From contig CAMVEL010000004.1 of assembly GCA_947166565.1 (NCBI GenBank), positions 1 to 64,000 on the forward strand: DNA of 64,000 nt, in the 5' to 3' direction. This stretch comes from an uncultured Erysipelotrichaceae bacterium (GTDB taxonomy: Bacteria > Bacillota_I > Bacilli_A > RFN20 > CAG-826). Positions 28,843 to 37,480 of this stretch are shown in pieces; within the stretch, counting starts at the first letter, position 1; each line of letters begins with the position of its first letter. Below the pieces are notes generated by a model that did not search any database, was not told the DNA's origin, and saw nothing but the letters and a program-made list of their open reading frames with translations. The translations under genes were made by a program, and so were the position numbers.

Positions 28843-30042
28843 ATGGCAAAAGAAAAATTCAACCGCGACCGCGTCCATCTTAACGTTGGTACCATCGGTC
28901 ACGTCGACCACGGCAAGACCACCCTTACCGCGGCCATCACCCACGTTCTCCACCTCATTAATCCAAAGGTTAAGGATATGGCTTATGCCAATATCGATGC
29001 TACCCCAGAAGAGAGGAAGCGTGGTATCACCATCAACTCCGCTCACATCGAGTACGAGACCGAAAAGCGTCACTACGCTCACGTCGACTGCCCGGGGCAC
29101 GCCGACTACATCAAGAACATGATCACCGGCGCCGCTCAGATGGACGCCGCGATCCTTGTCGTCGCCGCTTCTGAAGGTGTTATGCCTCAGACCCGTGAGC
29201 ACGTCCTTCTCGCCCGTCAGGTCGGTGTTCCTCAGATCATCGTCTTCCTTAACAAGTGCGACCAGGTCGACAACGACGAAGAACTCATCGAGCTCGTCGA
29301 GATGGATGTCCGTGAGCTTCTCAACAAATACGAATTCCCTGGTGACGAAGTCCCAGTCATTCGTGGCTCCGCCCTTCTCGCTGGTCAGGTCACCGATGCC
29401 AACGATCCAAACGCCAAATGCATCATCGACCTTCTCAACGCTCTCGACACCTATATCCCTGATCCAGAGCGCAACATGGACAAGCCATTCCTTCTCCCGA
29501 TCGAAGACGTCATGACCATCTCTGGTCGTGGTACCGTCGTCACCGGCCGTGTCGAGCGTGGCACCATCAAACTCAACGACGCTGCTGAAATCGTTGGTAT
29601 CCGTCCAACCCAGAGCACCGTCGTCACCGGTCTTGAAATGTTCCGTAAGACCCTTGAATCCGCCTTCGGCGGCGACAACATCGGCGCTCTTCTCCGTGGT
29701 ATCACCCATGACCAGGTCGAGCGTGGACAAGTCCTTGCCAAGCCAGGATCCATCGTCCCACACGACAAATTCACTGCCACCACCTATATCCTTAAGAAAG
29801 AAGAAGGCGGACGTCATACCCACTTCCTTAACGGCTATCGTCCACAATTCTTCTTCCACACCACCGACATCACCGGCACGATCACCCTTCCTGCCGGAGT
29901 CGATATGGTTATGCCTGGCGACCACGTCACCTTCAACGTTGAGTTGATCCACCCGATCGCCATGGAAAAGGGAACCCAGTTCTCCATCCGTGAAGGCGGC
30001 CGCACCGTTGGTGCCGGCACCGTCGCCGAAGTTCTTCATTGA
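28843..30042 (+). CDS. tuf: Elongation factor Tu
   Basis: 399 residues with [14 protein letters not shown] (G1), DCPGHADY (G3), NKCDQVD (G4), and the C-terminal barrel ending [12 protein letters not shown]-like. It delivers aminoacyl-tRNA to the ribosome. Strong AGGAGG, its own promoter, and a strong terminator. Dense use of optimal codons (ATC, CTC, GTC, CGT) shows the expression bias of this genome. Confidence 0.98.
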   Translation: MAKEKFNRDRVHLNVGTIGHVDHGKTTLTAAITHVLHLINPKVKDMAYANIDATPEERKRGITINSAHIEYETEKRHYAHVDCPGHADYIKNMITGAAQMDAAILVVAASEGVMPQTREHVLLARQVGVPQIIVFLNKCDQVDNDEELIELVEMDVRELLNKYEFPGDEVPVIRGSALLAGQVTDANDPNAKCIIDLLNALDTYIPDPERNMDKPFLLPIEDVMTISGRGTVVTGRVERGTIKLNDAAEIVGIRPTQSTVVTGLEMFRKTLESAFGGDNIGALLRGITHDQVERGQVLAKPGSIVPHDKFTATTYILKKEEGGRHTHFLNGYRPQFFFHTTDITGTITLPAGVDMVMPGDHVTFNVELIHPIAMEKGTQFSIREGGRTVGAGTVAEVLH

Positions 30043-30074
30043 TCTTCGTCCGTAACGGGCATAAGCTGAATTCC

Positions 30075-30100
30075 AAAGCCCCGTGAAAGCGGGGCTTTTT
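30075..30100 (+). terminator. tuf terminator
   Basis: AAAGCCCCG (30075-30083), loop TGAAAG, CGGGGCTTT (30090-30098) followed by more T. Confidence 0.95.
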
Positions 30101-30190
30101 CCGTTTTTATGAATCTATCGACCAAGCGACTATTGCGTTAAAAAAAAGATATATAATAAAAACGCGAATCGGAGGAGTTAAATTGTATTT

Positions 30191-30715
30191 ATGAAGAAAT
30201 ATGCTTTTTTGCTCTTACTCCCGTTATTTCTATCTTCCTGCGGATCCTCTAGCGAGATAACAACGGAAGACATCTCACCCGTCACGGGCACCTTTTGCTT
30301 AGGAAGGACCGACTCGAATTCATTGAAACTTGATTCCTCTGCGACATTAACGATCAAAGATGATAAGACCTATACCCTCAAGGTGGACGATAAAACCTAT
30401 GGGAGTTATTTCCATATCGCCAAAGTGAAGCAGGCCTATATAGATGAAGGCAACAACGCGGAGCCCATCAAGGAGAAAGAAGGGGTCATGGAAATCAATT
30501 CCATCTCCTTTTCAAGCTGCGCGGAGAATCTTCCTGATCCCTTAGGAAAATCCTTCTCCGAGAACGCGGCCATAAACCAATGCCTATTCCATTACCTTAA
30601 CGGCCATCATGATTCCGTGGGATATGATTGCTCCATCGTCCGTTATGGAAGAAGCAACACGACTAACGAAGGACCTCATATCGAGGAGGGAATGGCCTTT
30701 TATCGGATTGATTAG
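30191..30715 (+). CDS. Small lipoprotein of unknown function
   Basis: 174 residues. The signal sequence ends in FLSSC (cysteine near 17), a lipobox. The mature part is short and beta-rich with two further cysteines and no domain I recognise. GGAGGAG sits 13 nt before the ATG, somewhat far. A TATAAT (30152-30157) lies upstream without a well-spaced -35. Single gene between tuf and the first subtilase cassette. Confidence 0.72.
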   Translation: MKKYAFLLLLPLFLSSCGSSSEITTEDISPVTGTFCLGRTDSNSLKLDSSATLTIKDDKTYTLKVDDKTYGSYFHIAKVKQAYIDEGNNAEPIKEKEGVMEINSISFSSCAENLPDPLGKSFSENAAINQCLFHYLNGHHDSVGYDCSIVRYGRSNTTNEGPHIEEGMAFYRID

Positions 30716-30856
30716 ACTTAACGTCCGTTTGGCAAATCGCGGACATCCCATTTCTTTTACTGATGCAAATTGAAAAGGTTAACAAGGCTTTTCCAAAGAG
30801 ATTTCGTGGTGCCCAGTAAATAACATTTAGTAAGAGGTTTTTTATTATTCCTACGC

Positions 30857-30885
30857 TTGTTTGGCCCAAGGTTTCTTACTATTAT
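30857..30885 (+). promoter_or_regulatory. Leaderless promoter of subtilase cassette 1
   Basis: TTGTTT 30857-30862, 17-nt spacer, TATTAT 30880-30885, then exactly 6 nt to the ATG at 30892. No Shine-Dalgarno. Confidence 0.75.
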
Positions 30886-30891
30886 TTAGTT

Positions 30892-33204
30892 ATGAATAAA
30901 AAACTTTCCCGTTGGTTTGTAGCGATGTCGTTTGTCTTTGCTTTTTTCTTATGTTTTTCACCATCAACCAACACAAAGAACGTATCTCTAAATAGCGTTG
31001 ACGAGAGAAGTTGTTCTTTTGCTCATGAAGGAGAGGTCAAGAGAGAAGTTCTTCCCGAAGATTTGTTTTCGATAGGAAATGCTTGGGGGATGGTTGGCTA
31101 TAATAGGTCTGTTCCGGCTACCGGAGCCGGGATTAAAGTAGGCGTCATTGAAAATGCGATTGTCGGAGCCTCGGGATCGTTTGCTGATTTCTCGTGTCAT
31201 GGGCAATATTTTTCGTATCCATATTCAGAAGCGGAAGCAAATGAGGTAAATCATGCGTGGAAAGTACTGTCTATACTTGGTGGAAATAAAGGAATAGCAG
31301 AAGACATTTCTTTGTCGCTGGTTTCGCGTTCCTCTTACAGCTTTGAAGATTGCATTGATTGGTTAATTAACGTTGAACAAGTCGATATCATTTCATCGTC
31401 CACTGGTTCTAATCAATATTCTGGAGAATACTCAACCGCTAGATCAAATTATTTGGATAGAATCGTTAGGGAAAGCGGTGTATTGATAGTTGAAGCCATA
31501 GGAAACACGAATGAAGTTTCGCTTGCCACGATGGATTCCCTTGCCCACAACGTCCTGTCCGTCGGGGCCTGCGACAAAGAAGGGAATTCTTGTGACAATT
31601 TCAATGCATATGGAACACATCCTGCATACGACGACAAGGTCTTCGGTGTCAAACTCCTCGCTCCAGGAGAATCGCTATATGGGATACCAGGGCTGTTAGA
31701 TGATCAACTCCTCTATCCTGACGAAATCAAAGACGCTGAAAAGAAGATTTCCGGTACGAGCTTCGCCACCCCGATGGTGGCCGGGATAGCCGCTTTGCTC
31801 ATGCAGGAATTCCCGTCGCTGAGGGGCCATCCCGAACTCATGATCCCGTTGCTTTGCAACACCGCGAGGCCCGCCGCAAACCAAACAACTGTCCCATCTT
31901 ATAGACAGGGTTTCGGCATAGTCGACTACCAAAGGGCCAGGTCGGCCGCCGCGGCGCTCTACTCGTCGCAGGTCGATGGGCAGAGCGAGCAGGGGGACGT
32001 GCTATATTCCGGGAGCGTGTCGCTCTCGCCGGGGGAGACGCTAAAGGCGGTGGCCGCGACCCAGTCCAACATGCCGGCCACGGTCGGCGAGGCCATGGAG
32101 CCGGCGGACATGGATTTCGCCAGGGCATCGATAAGGCTCCTCGATTCGTCCGGCCAGACGATCGCCCAGTCGACGTCGAAGGCGAACTCATCGTCCCTCT
32201 CCTACACGAACGGGCAGTCGTTCGCCTTCCTTTCCGTCGAGGTGTCCCTTTCCCACGCTTCGTCCTACGGCAGGCCCGAGAAGGTGGGGATCAGCGTATG
32301 GAAGGAGTCGGATCCCCCCGGCTCCATCTCGATAACGTCAGGGAACCAGCTAGACGGCCTTCCCGTCTTCTCCGTCTCCTTCCCCGAATACCTTGACAGC
32401 CCTACGTCCAACCTGAGGCTCGTCATAACCGACTACCATTCGGTCCCCGTCGCGACGAGGCAGTACCTGCACCACACGGACACGGTCCAGCTGACCGCGG
32501 CTGAATGGGCGGCGGTCATAGACCTCCTGGGCCGCGAATACTACGCCTACCTCTTCTGGAGCCAGCCCTCGGGATCAGGGCTCCCCAATTTCCTTTTCAG
32601 CAGGCAGGTGGTGCTCTACGAGCCTACCACGTTCTCATCCGCCGTGCAGCTGACGCCGTCCTCGTTCGGATTCGAGGAGCAGTATTTCTTCTACCAAAAG
32701 AACAAGACTCTCACGGTCGGCGGCCTCCAGATACAGACAAGCAGGCTCCGCTGCGGATACATTCAGGAACAGTACGTCAACCTGTCGCCGAAGAGGCAGG
32801 GGGCGGGCAGCGCCTTCCTTGAGCTGACGTTCGACGCGACAATCTATAGGTGGATGGTGGGGTTCACCATCTGGAAGGATCTGGAACTAACCGTTAGCGC
32901 CGGCGACACCGCGACGCTGTCGTACCTTTCGACCAACAACGTCTGGACGCCGTACCTCGACCTGCTTTCCGACGTTACCCTCCCCGAGAGGAGGTCGGAG
33001 GTCATCAGGATACAAAGCGGGACGCCGATCAGGGGGCTAAGGATCCAGGCCACATCCACCCAGGCCCCGACGAGGAACCTTGGCAGGCTCTGCGTCGACG
33101 ACATCGTCCTCTCGACCGACCAGAACGCCGGCGTCTTCATCACGGGAGACTACTATCCCGTGGTGGTCAGGGAGACTTTTAAAGCGGAGGTAAACCCATG
33201 GTAA
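30892..33204 (+). CDS. Secreted S8 (subtilisin-like) serine protease, copy 1
   Basis: 770 residues: signal peptide (about 1-25), a conserved pro-like stretch (REVLPEDLFSIGNAWGMVGYN), then an S8 fold. Catalytic histidine H121 (NHAWKV), oxyanion asparagine N205 (EAIGN) and serine S290 (GTSFATPMVAG) are present. The position of the usual aspartate reads VGVIE with E87. From about residue 292 to 747 the gene is GC-rich and identical in nucleotide sequence to copy 2; this part looks like beta-rich domains. The catalytic half is AT-richer and diverged from copy 2. Its stop overlaps the start of a lipoprotein gene. Confidence 0.88.
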   Translation: MNKKLSRWFVAMSFVFAFFLCFSPSTNTKNVSLNSVDERSCSFAHEGEVKREVLPEDLFSIGNAWGMVGYNRSVPATGAGIKVGVIENAIVGASGSFADFSCHGQYFSYPYSEAEANEVNHAWKVLSILGGNKGIAEDISLSLVSRSSYSFEDCIDWLINVEQVDIISSSTGSNQYSGEYSTARSNYLDRIVRESGVLIVEAIGNTNEVSLATMDSLAHNVLSVGACDKEGNSCDNFNAYGTHPAYDDKVFGVKLLAPGESLYGIPGLLDDQLLYPDEIKDAEKKISGTSFATPMVAGIAALLMQEFPSLRGHPELMIPLLCNTARPAANQTTVPSYRQGFGIVDYQRARSAAAALYSSQVDGQSEQGDVLYSGSVSLSPGETLKAVAATQSNMPATVGEAMEPADMDFARASIRLLDSSGQTIAQSTSKANSSSLSYTNGQSFAFLSVEVSLSHASSYGRPEKVGISVWKESDPPGSISITSGNQLDGLPVFSVSFPEYLDSPTSNLRLVITDYHSVPVATRQYLHHTDTVQLTAAEWAAVIDLLGREYYAYLFWSQPSGSGLPNFLFSRQVVLYEPTTFSSAVQLTPSSFGFEEQYFFYQKNKTLTVGGLQIQTSRLRCGYIQEQYVNLSPKRQGAGSAFLELTFDATIYRWMVGFTIWKDLELTVSAGDTATLSYLSTNNVWTPYLDLLSDVTLPERRSEVIRIQSGTPIRGLRIQATSTQAPTRNLGRLCVDDIVLSTDQNAGVFITGDYYPVVVRETFKAEVNPW
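31766..33133 (+). repeat. 1,368-bp direct repeat, copy 1
   Basis: Every position I compared matches 38379-39746 at a constant offset of 6,613 bp, and the encoded residues are identical. It covers the end of the catalytic domain and nearly all of the C-terminal region of the subtilase. G+C is clearly above the flanks. Sequence just outside is similar but diverged, so the edges look like those of a gene-conversion tract. Confidence 0.93.
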
Positions 33205-34118
33205 TAAAAAGGATTCTTATCCTTTCATCGATTCTATTCTTTTCCTGCTCTACCAATGTAGGGAGTGTTGAATCTACGTCTTCCGTTGTCTCACTTCCAA
33301 GCGATTCCGATCTTTCTTCTTCGACGTCAAGCGAGTCATCCTACGATTATTCCATTGATCATTTTGGCGCGGAGATATGTTTAGGCCATGGTCAAAAGAA
33401 AATCTCCTACATCCCTTTGGGGGTTACCGTTCAAATTACGTTTACTTCTTATAACAAGGACGGAAGGCGCGTTGATGTTTATTTAGACAAACTAAATACC
33501 ATATATGATGAAAACGAACTCGAAGTCGTTTCCCTTTCCGAACATTACATCGATCCTCGAGAAGAACAAAAAACCTATGAACTTATCTATACGTTGAAGA
33601 CGAAGGCGAAAACCGATAAGGCCTCTATAACCCTTTCCTATTCGGATTATTTTAGGGAGAAATACGATTTTAAGGTAATCGACGTTACTGCTGGGGTCTC
33701 CTTTTGCTCATTGATGGCCACGGAAAAATATTACGATAGAACCTTTTATGGCACCCATTACGATTATCCAAGCGACCTCTTTGTGGAAAAGGCTAACGAT
33801 TTAACCGAACTTAAGGCTATTGCGCGAAAATGGTTGTCGATTTCGCCACCAACGCTTCCTGATGGCTTTTTTAACGATAATTACATGGCGGTTATGTTCC
33901 TTTTCCATGCAGATTACGAAATCTTCTTAGACGGAGTATTCGAGGATGGCCAAGCAGTCGCGGTCTCGTTCATTCAAAAGGTCCATTCGAAGTTTTTCTG
34001 GGCTCCTTTGTTTCATTACGACCTCTATCACCATGGCGTTTTGTTTTTAGGGCTTCGCAGAGGCCTTGGTTATGCCGAATATGAGAATTTCTACGTTTAC
34101 CAGCCGATTGATCAATGA
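33198..34118 (+). CDS. Lipoprotein paired with subtilase copy 1
   Basis: 306 residues. The signal ends at FFSC (cysteine near 17), then a serine-rich linker (about 20-50) and a globular domain. The start ATG overlaps the subtilase stop (CCATGGTAA), with GGAGG about 7 nt upstream, so translation is coupled. It is a diverged paralogue of the lipoprotein at 39811: both share DYP-x2-[LF]FVE+AN, a KW-containing IARKW block and DNY-x-AV-x-FL. Function unknown; constant pairing suggests it binds substrate, tethers or restrains the protease. Confidence 0.82.
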   Translation: MVIKRILILSSILFFSCSTNVGSVESTSSVVSLPSDSDLSSSTSSESSYDYSIDHFGAEICLGHGQKKISYIPLGVTVQITFTSYNKDGRRVDVYLDKLNTIYDENELEVVSLSEHYIDPREEQKTYELIYTLKTKAKTDKASITLSYSDYFREKYDFKVIDVTAGVSFCSLMATEKYYDRTFYGTHYDYPSDLFVEKANDLTELKAIARKWLSISPPTLPDGFFNDNYMAVMFLFHADYEIFLDGVFEDGQAVAVSFIQKVHSKFFWAPLFHYDLYHHGVLFLGLRRGLGYAEYENFYVYQPIDQ

Positions 34119-34183
34119 AAATGGTATTTTAAACAGACATATTTAGTCGAATTAAATCTCGTTTTGTCTTACAATTCTTCCGT

Positions 34184-35368
34184 ATGGAAGAAAAAGAAGA
34201 GAAAAAACTATTGAACAACGCCCCCTTATCGAAGGTGATGATCGGCTATTTCGTCGATTTCCTGTTTTCCTTCGCGGTGATGACGATCTGCAGCATGACC
34301 GCGGCCCCGAAGATCGCTGATAGCTTCGGACTCCAAAACGAGGTCGATAAGCTGGAAGCCTTCGTCGATAACGCCCATTTCGCGAGGGTAAGCAGGGAGA
34401 ATGGATCCTTTAAGGCCGATCTCTATTATTATTCGCTTGATAACGAGGCAATCGACGCGGAAGGGAAGATCAGCAAATCCCTTGGGAAGGACGACGAGGC
34501 CTATATCGGGCTTTATCCCTTCCAAGCCTATTCCGACCTCGTCTATAGCCTCTATAGCAATTTCTATTACGAGAACGATGAGGCCGTGATCCTCACGATC
34601 GAAGGACAGAAGAAGCAGAAAAGCGAATTCGCCGATAAGAACGAATACCTCAAATTCGTCGGCGAGGAAGTCTTCCAGATAACCGAGGCCAAGACTTCGA
34701 TTTATTCCTTCGCGGTCAAAGACGATTCAAGCCCCGATTATTCCAAAAAGCCGGTTCTAAATCAGAATAACGAAACCGTGAAGAACCTCGAATCCGAGGA
34801 TGCTGCCAAGAAGAAAGAAGCGCTTGCCGCGATCAATTCGTTCTGGGTTGGCGAGAGCATGTCCGCCGCGGGGAATGGAATCTATGGGAAGGTCTTCTCA
34901 TCATTCTTCTATAATCAGCCCGTTTATCAGGAGGTCCTGGCGAAGGCGAACAATTACATCTATATGTCTAACCTCATCTTCAGGTTCGCCTCCCCCTTCA
35001 TTTTCTTCTTCCTGATCCCTCTTTTAATCCCTGAAGGAAGATCCATAGGAAGGTTGCTAGCAAAGACCAAGGTCCTTTCAAAAGACGGGGAGAAGGCTCC
35101 TAAGTGGCGCGTAGCGATCCATCAAGGCGTTATCCTTGCCTTCTGGCTCTCCGGCTTTATCCCGAACACCTATTTGTTCTATAGCCTCCTTGGATTGCTC
35201 TCATTCGCGGACGGCATGGTCATGATGGGATCGAAGGAAAACCGCACGGTCCACGAAAAGCTCGCGGGTACCACGACCGTTGAGCTTGAGCCGACCCTAG
35301 GCAAAAGGAAGATTGATAACAAAGACGTCATCGAAAACGAAGAAGCAGCAGAAGGCGACCCAAAATAA
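34184..35368 (+). CDS. RDD-like membrane protein with a large outside domain
   Basis: 394 residues. The first helix (about 17-42) contains GYFVDFLF, then about 220 residues rich in Y, N, D and K predicted outside, then helices near 260-285 and 305-345. The C-terminal part has GRSIGRLLAKTKVLSKDGEK and NRTVHEKLAGTTTV, which fit the RDD family pattern; RDD proteins normally lack the long insertion. Some RDD proteins are Na+/H+ antiporters, but most are unknown. A TACAAT (34170-34175) lies 8 nt before the ATG with no Shine-Dalgarno, probably leaderless. Confidence 0.72.
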   Translation: MEEKEEKKLLNNAPLSKVMIGYFVDFLFSFAVMTICSMTAAPKIADSFGLQNEVDKLEAFVDNAHFARVSRENGSFKADLYYYSLDNEAIDAEGKISKSLGKDDEAYIGLYPFQAYSDLVYSLYSNFYYENDEAVILTIEGQKKQKSEFADKNEYLKFVGEEVFQITEAKTSIYSFAVKDDSSPDYSKKPVLNQNNETVKNLESEDAAKKKEALAAINSFWVGESMSAAGNGIYGKVFSSFFYNQPVYQEVLAKANNYIYMSNLIFRFASPFIFFFLIPLLIPEGRSIGRLLAKTKVLSKDGEKAPKWRVAIHQGVILAFWLSGFIPNTYLFYSLLGLLSFADGMVMMGSKENRTVHEKLAGTTTVELEPTLGKRKIDNKDVIENEEAAEGDPK

Positions 35369-35388
35369 AAAAGACGCGTACGCGCGTC
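35367..35388 (-). terminator. Minus-strand terminator of the substrate-binding protein operon
   Basis: On the minus strand GACGCG-CGTA-CGCGTC (35388-35373) is followed by T6 (35372-35367). Confidence 0.85.
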
Positions 35389-35401
35389 AAAGACAATTAT
35401 T

Positions 35402-35428
35402 AACGAGAGACCTCATTCTCTCGTTTTA
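35402..35428 (+). terminator. Terminator of the RDD-like gene
   Basis: AACGAGAGA (35402-35410) pairs with TCTCTCGTT (35417-35425), followed by TTAATTT. It overlaps the last codons of the convergent gene. Confidence 0.75.
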
Positions 35429-35781
35429 ATTTGCTTGATGGCCTTATTATGGAGAATGAACCTGATTCCTCCAAAAACAAGGAAGAAGGCCCCTAGGGCA
35501 AAGCAAATCATCGAGACGATGAAGGCAAAGGAGAGGGGGTTAACAACGCCCTCTATCTTGTTGACCGAGACAAAGATGAAGGCGACCCCCAAAACAAGGA
35601 GGATCGGGGAGACCACCAAAAAGACGAGGTCATCGTCTTTCTTGGACTTAAGGGCGGAAAGGGCCTGACGCTTTTCCTCGTCTTGCTCATTTTCCCTGAC
35701 CTTCGTTGCAAAAGAAGTCCGCCCGGATTGCTCCGAGACGGACTCCTTAATGTTGTTTTTCCTTTCCTCGTTACCTTCCAT
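35413..35781 (-). CDS. Small two-helix membrane protein coupled to a substrate-binding protein
   Basis: 122 residues: a charged cytoplasmic N-terminal half (about 1-50, many E/K/R), two hydrophobic helices (about 53-72 and 83-107) and a short basic tail. No family recognised. Its ATG overlaps the stop of the upstream lipoprotein (TAATG), so the two are translationally coupled. It may be a membrane anchor or accessory for that transporter component. Confidence 0.72.
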   Translation of the reverse strand: MEGNEERKNNIKESVSEQSGRTSFATKVRENEQDEEKRQALSALKSKKDDDLVFLVVSPILLVLGVAFIFVSVNKIEGVVNPLSFAFIVSMICFALGAFFLVFGGIRFILHNKAIKQIKTRE

Positions 35782-37316
35782 TATTCGAGGATGTATTTCT
35801 TCGCGGCGGCGAATTGATCGTCGACGAGCTTCTTGATCTGCTCATCGGTGGTCGCGTTCACGTCATCGAAGAGGGCGGTGATCATGTTGTTGGCCGCGGT
35901 CCTTGCCTTATCGGAAAGGGAGAAGACGGGGCTCATGAAGTAGTTGCCGTTTTTGTTGTAGGCTTCGTCGAGATCGAAGACCTTGCCGCCATAGGCGTTC
36001 TTCTTGTCGGCATAGGAGGTCTCGTAGGTGATTTCCTTCTTCGCGGCTTCCCTGAGTTCCTTGACGGATTCGTCTTCAAGCGCGGACTTACGGACGGGGA
36101 AGTAGTTGGTCTTCACGGCCAAAGAAGCCGTATTGGCCTTGTTCGTGAGGAAATCGTAGAACTTAAGGCTCGCGGCCAATTCGTTCTTGTCTTTCTTGTT
36201 GAAGAAGGCGAGGGACGGTCCTTGGGAAATGACCTTCTTGGAAGAGGAGGCATCGAACTTAGGAACCTCGTTCCAGGAAACGGAATAGCCGTCTCCGGCC
36301 ATCCATGGGGCACCGGTCGTGGAGGCGATGATCGCAAAGCATTTGCCTTCCGCGAAGAGGTTGGACGGATAATCATGATATTGTCCGGACATGCGGAGGT
36401 TGTTCTTCGTGGCCAAAAGCCCTTCGTGGTTCCATTTGGTGAGTTGGACGGCGAGGTCCTTGGCCTTCTGATCGTTAACGAACTTAAGCGCGTTCACGGG
36501 ATTCTCGTCGTTGGTGACGAAGGGGATGCCCTTGGATTCGAGGAGGGTGATGAACATGTTCGCGGCATCCTCATAGATGACGGGGACGGCCTCGAAATTG
36601 CCGTCTTTCTTCTGACTCGCGAAGACTTCCGGATAATCTGTCTTCATGGTCTTGGCCAAATCCATAAGGCCTTCGAAGGAATCGACGTTAGCGTAGGCTT
36701 TCTTGGAGGCTCCGGCAACGGGGGCCACGTATTTGCCCGCATCGGCCCCGGCGGCTTCCCTAGCGCCCGCTTTCATGACCTCGGCGTTAAGCATGAGGGC
36801 TTCGGCAGATTTGGAATATGGAAGCGAATAGTATTTGTTGCCGTATTGGTTGATTTCGCTATCGAGGTAGCCTTTGTTGTAATCGCTATCGGCCTTGAGT
36901 GTCTCGGCATGGGCGGAGACATCGGCGATCGCGCCATCCTTGGCCCAACCATAGACATAGGTGCCGTAGGTCGTGACCATATTGGGGACGTCACCCGTCG
37001 GGATGCCTTTGGCAACCTCTTGGGAAACGCCATAATAATCGTTTTGCTTGGAGCCTTTGAAGACGAGTTTGACCTTGATCTTCGGGTTGGCCTTCATGAA
37101 TTCGTCGGCGACGCCTTTTGCATAATAATAAAGAGCGTAGTTCTTATTGTCGGAATCATCGTCAGGGGTCGGATCTTCCTGGTAGGTGTGCCACCAGGTG
37201 ATGGAACCTTCCCAATTCTCGTCCAATTCAACGTCTTTGTTTCCACCGCCGCAGGAAGCCAAAGAGGCGACCATGAGGAGGGACAAAGCGCATACTGTGG
37301 TTTTAAGTCCTTTCAT
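35781..37316 (-). CDS. ABC transporter substrate-binding lipoprotein (carbohydrate type)
   Basis: 511 residues. The lipobox is ASLASC (cysteine near 22) followed by glycines. The mature part starts ITWWHTYQED and continues in the pattern of family 1 solute-binding proteins; insertions of 20-40 residues (for example around a GAREAAGADAGK stretch) make it longer than usual. AAAGGAAG lies about 12 nt before the ATG. It is 3.5 kb away from the minus-strand permease-ATPase genes, which lack an adjacent binding protein; the second subtilase cassette lies between, as if it had been inserted there. Confidence 0.85.
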   Translation of the reverse strand: MKGLKTTVCALSLLMVASLASCGGGNKDVELDENWEGSITWWHTYQEDPTPDDDSDNKNYALYYYAKGVADEFMKANPKIKVKLVFKGSKQNDYYGVSQEVAKGIPTGDVPNMVTTYGTYVYGWAKDGAIADVSAHAETLKADSDYNKGYLDSEINQYGNKYYSLPYSKSAEALMLNAEVMKAGAREAAGADAGKYVAPVAGASKKAYANVDSFEGLMDLAKTMKTDYPEVFASQKKDGNFEAVPVIYEDAANMFITLLESKGIPFVTNDENPVNALKFVNDQKAKDLAVQLTKWNHEGLLATKNNLRMSGQYHDYPSNLFAEGKCFAIIASTTGAPWMAGDGYSVSWNEVPKFDASSSKKVISQGPSLAFFNKKDKNELAASLKFYDFLTNKANTASLAVKTNYFPVRKSALEDESVKELREAAKKEITYETSYADKKNAYGGKVFDLDEAYNKNGNYFMSPVFSLSDKARTAANNMITALFDDVNATTDEQIKKLVDDQFAAAKKYILE

Positions 37317-37347
37317 TTTGGGTTTCTTCCTTTCTTGAAACTAAGTA

Positions 37348-37390
37348 ATTGTAGCACTTTCAGGAATAAGGGTATCACCCTTTTATTCCT
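37348..37390 (-). promoter_or_regulatory. Promoter and operator-like repeat before the binding-protein gene
   Basis: Extended -10 TGC-TACAAT on the minus strand (37356-37348). Directly upstream, in place of a -35, is an inverted repeat AGGAATAAGGGT / ACCCttTTATTCCT (37362-37373 with 37377-37390, a 2-nt bulge). Such a position fits a repressor or activator site. Confidence 0.55.
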
Positions 37391-37445
37391 GTTTGTGGCG
37401 AAGAGGAGTAATAGGGAAGAAACGCGTTTATTGCATATAGCGATA

Positions 37446-37474
37446 TTGCCGAGATTTAGGCGTCTTTCTATAAT
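37446..37474 (+). promoter_or_regulatory. Leaderless promoter of subtilase cassette 2
   Basis: TTGCCG 37446-37451, 17-nt spacer, TATAAT 37469-37474, then 6 nt to ATG 37481. Same geometry as cassette 1. Confidence 0.8.
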
Positions 37475-37480
37475 GAAGGC

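Noticed and set aside
33197-33204. Insertion sequence or transposon ends around the repeated 1,368-bp block
   Set aside because: No transposase, inverted ends or target duplication was found; the block lies fully inside a gene.
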